This document shows, piece after piece, positions 6,796-7,500 of a stretch of DNA of 7,500 bases (positions within the stretch are counted from its first letter, which is position 1; every line of letters starts with the position of its first letter). The translations under genes and the position numbers were made by a program. The stretch is from Alphaproteobacteria bacterium (GTDB lineage: Bacteria > Pseudomonadota > Alphaproteobacteria > UBA828): positions 1 through 7,500 of the forward strand of contig JAPYQV010000122.1 in NCBI GenBank assembly GCA_029937205.1, read 5' to 3'. Below the pieces are notes generated by a model. That model was not told the DNA's origin. It ran no database searches and saw nothing but the letters and a program-made list of their open reading frames with translations.

Positions 6796-7500
6796 ATGCG
6801 GTATGAGCAGCTCACGGCACTCTGTTTCGCGGCGTCCCCCGGTGGCGCCGGGATAAGCGAAGCGGACTATGCCCGCGCGCTGGCCCGGACAGCGCCCGCA
6901 GTGGCGCAAATCAAGGGCTGGCAGGAACGCGGCGAACAGCCATTCCTGAGCTATCCCGATAAGGACGATGACATCGCCGAGCTGGAAGACATGGCGCAAA
7001 GCCTGCGCCGTCGTTTTGCCAGGGTGGCGATCATCGGTGTCGGCGGCGCATCGCTGGGCGGCCAGGCTGTTACTGCCCTGGTTTCCGGCTCGGGCGCCGA
7101 CAGAACGCCGCTCATTTTTCTCGACAATCCCGATGGCGCGCGGCTGCAGGCGGTATTGGACGGCGATGCGTATACCGGCTTTGTTGTCATTTCGAAATCC
7201 GGCGCCACGGCAGAGACCCTGGCCCAGACCATGATCGCGCTCGAACGGGCAGCGGCGGAACGCTTTCTCTTCATCACCAGCCCGGGCGACAATCCGCTGC
7301 GCCGTATCGCCGAGGCGCGCGGCGTTGCGGTGCTGGATCATGATCCCGATTTGGGCGGGCGGTTCTCAGTCTTTTCGGCGGTTGGCGTGTTGCCGCTGTT
7401 GCTTGCCGGCCTCGACAGCGCGGCGTTCCGGCGCGGCGCCAGCGAAACCTTGCACGCGGCGTTGCGTGCGGCAGAGCCCAGCGCCGCGCCACCGGCGGTC
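6796..7500 (+). CDS. pgi: Glucose-6-phosphate isomerase, N-terminal part (runs off window)
   Basis: Cytoplasmic enzyme interconverting glucose 6-phosphate and fructose 6-phosphate in glycolysis and gluconeogenesis. The frame is open from ATG 6796 to the window edge: 235 residues with no stop. Family marks of the sugar-isomerase (SIS) fold: GVGGASLGGQ (81-90, phosphosugar loop), VVISKSGATAET (130-141, the SKSGTT-type phosphate-binding motif) and GGRFSVFSAVG (187-197), which matches the first PGI signature apart from its leading position. These motifs come early, so this is probably the short bacterial form (about 450 residues) rather than the 550-residue E. coli form; the missing C-terminal half would hold the remaining catalytic residues. 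The start lies 17 bases after the second M16 stop, with GAAGGG (6777-6782) 13 bases upstream as a distant Shine-Dalgarno. A related SIS-domain isomerase such as a phosphoglucose/phosphomannose isomerase is a less likely alternative, because the GGRFS signature is specific to PGI. Confidence 0.9.
   Translation, partial: MRYEQLTALCFAASPGGAGISEADYARALARTAPAVAQIKGWQERGEQPFLSYPDKDDDIAELEDMAQSLRRRFARVAIIGVGGASLGGQAVTALVSGSGADRTPLIFLDNPDGARLQAVLDGDAYTGFVVISKSGATAETLAQTMIALERAAAERFLFITSPGDNPLRRIAEARGVAVLDHDPDLGGRFSVFSAVGVLPLLLAGLDSAAFRRGASETLHAALRAAEPSAAPPAV

Noticed and set aside
1..7500. Mobile elements, CRISPR arrays, tRNA genes or other accessory systems.
   Set aside because: The window is almost entirely filled by recognisable housekeeping and envelope genes. 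There are no spaced repeats, inverted-repeat ends, transposase motifs or abrupt changes in composition.

Overview
The window reads as a single-strand housekeeping and cell-envelope gene cluster from an alphaproteobacterium. The evidence is the GC-rich sequence with strong third-position GC bias, the order ileS - lspA - DUF3035/BamF-like lipoprotein - two M16 proteases - pgi, and the DUF3035 lipoprotein itself, a family I know essentially only from Alphaproteobacteria. A Rhodospirillales-like source is a reasonable guess, but the sequence alone does not prove an order or genus.

Layout, all on the + strand: 1-63, last codons of an upstream gene (possibly ribF); 81-2939, isoleucyl-tRNA synthetase; 2976-3446, lipoprotein signal peptidase II; 3452-4048, a small lipoprotein of the DUF3035/BamF type; 4071-5444 (or from GTG 4053), a secreted zinc protease of family M16; 5447-6778, a second secreted M16 protein without the zinc motif; 6796 to the window edge, the N-terminal part of glucose-6-phosphate isomerase. 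Gaps between genes are 2 to 36 bases. No convincing promoter or terminator lies in any of them, so one polycistronic transcript is likely. No stretch without a gene exceeds about 40 bases. I see no tRNA, rRNA, mobile element, CRISPR array or other sign of gene transfer.

How the genes fit together: LspA removes the signal peptide of diacylated prolipoproteins, and the next gene encodes such a lipoprotein with a perfect lipobox. If it is BamF, it works with the outer-membrane beta-barrel assembly machine. The two M16 proteins are both exported and carry complementary halves of an active site. The first has HxxEH plus the distal Glu but has lost the Arg/Tyr pair; the second has the Arg/Tyr pair but has lost HxxEH. 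They therefore look like obligate subunits of one periplasmic heterodimeric peptidase. IleS and Pgi are metabolic genes flanking this envelope block.

I found no wholly new system. The points most worth a second look are the split-active-site protease pair with its unknown substrate, and the HLGT form of the HIGH motif in IleS.
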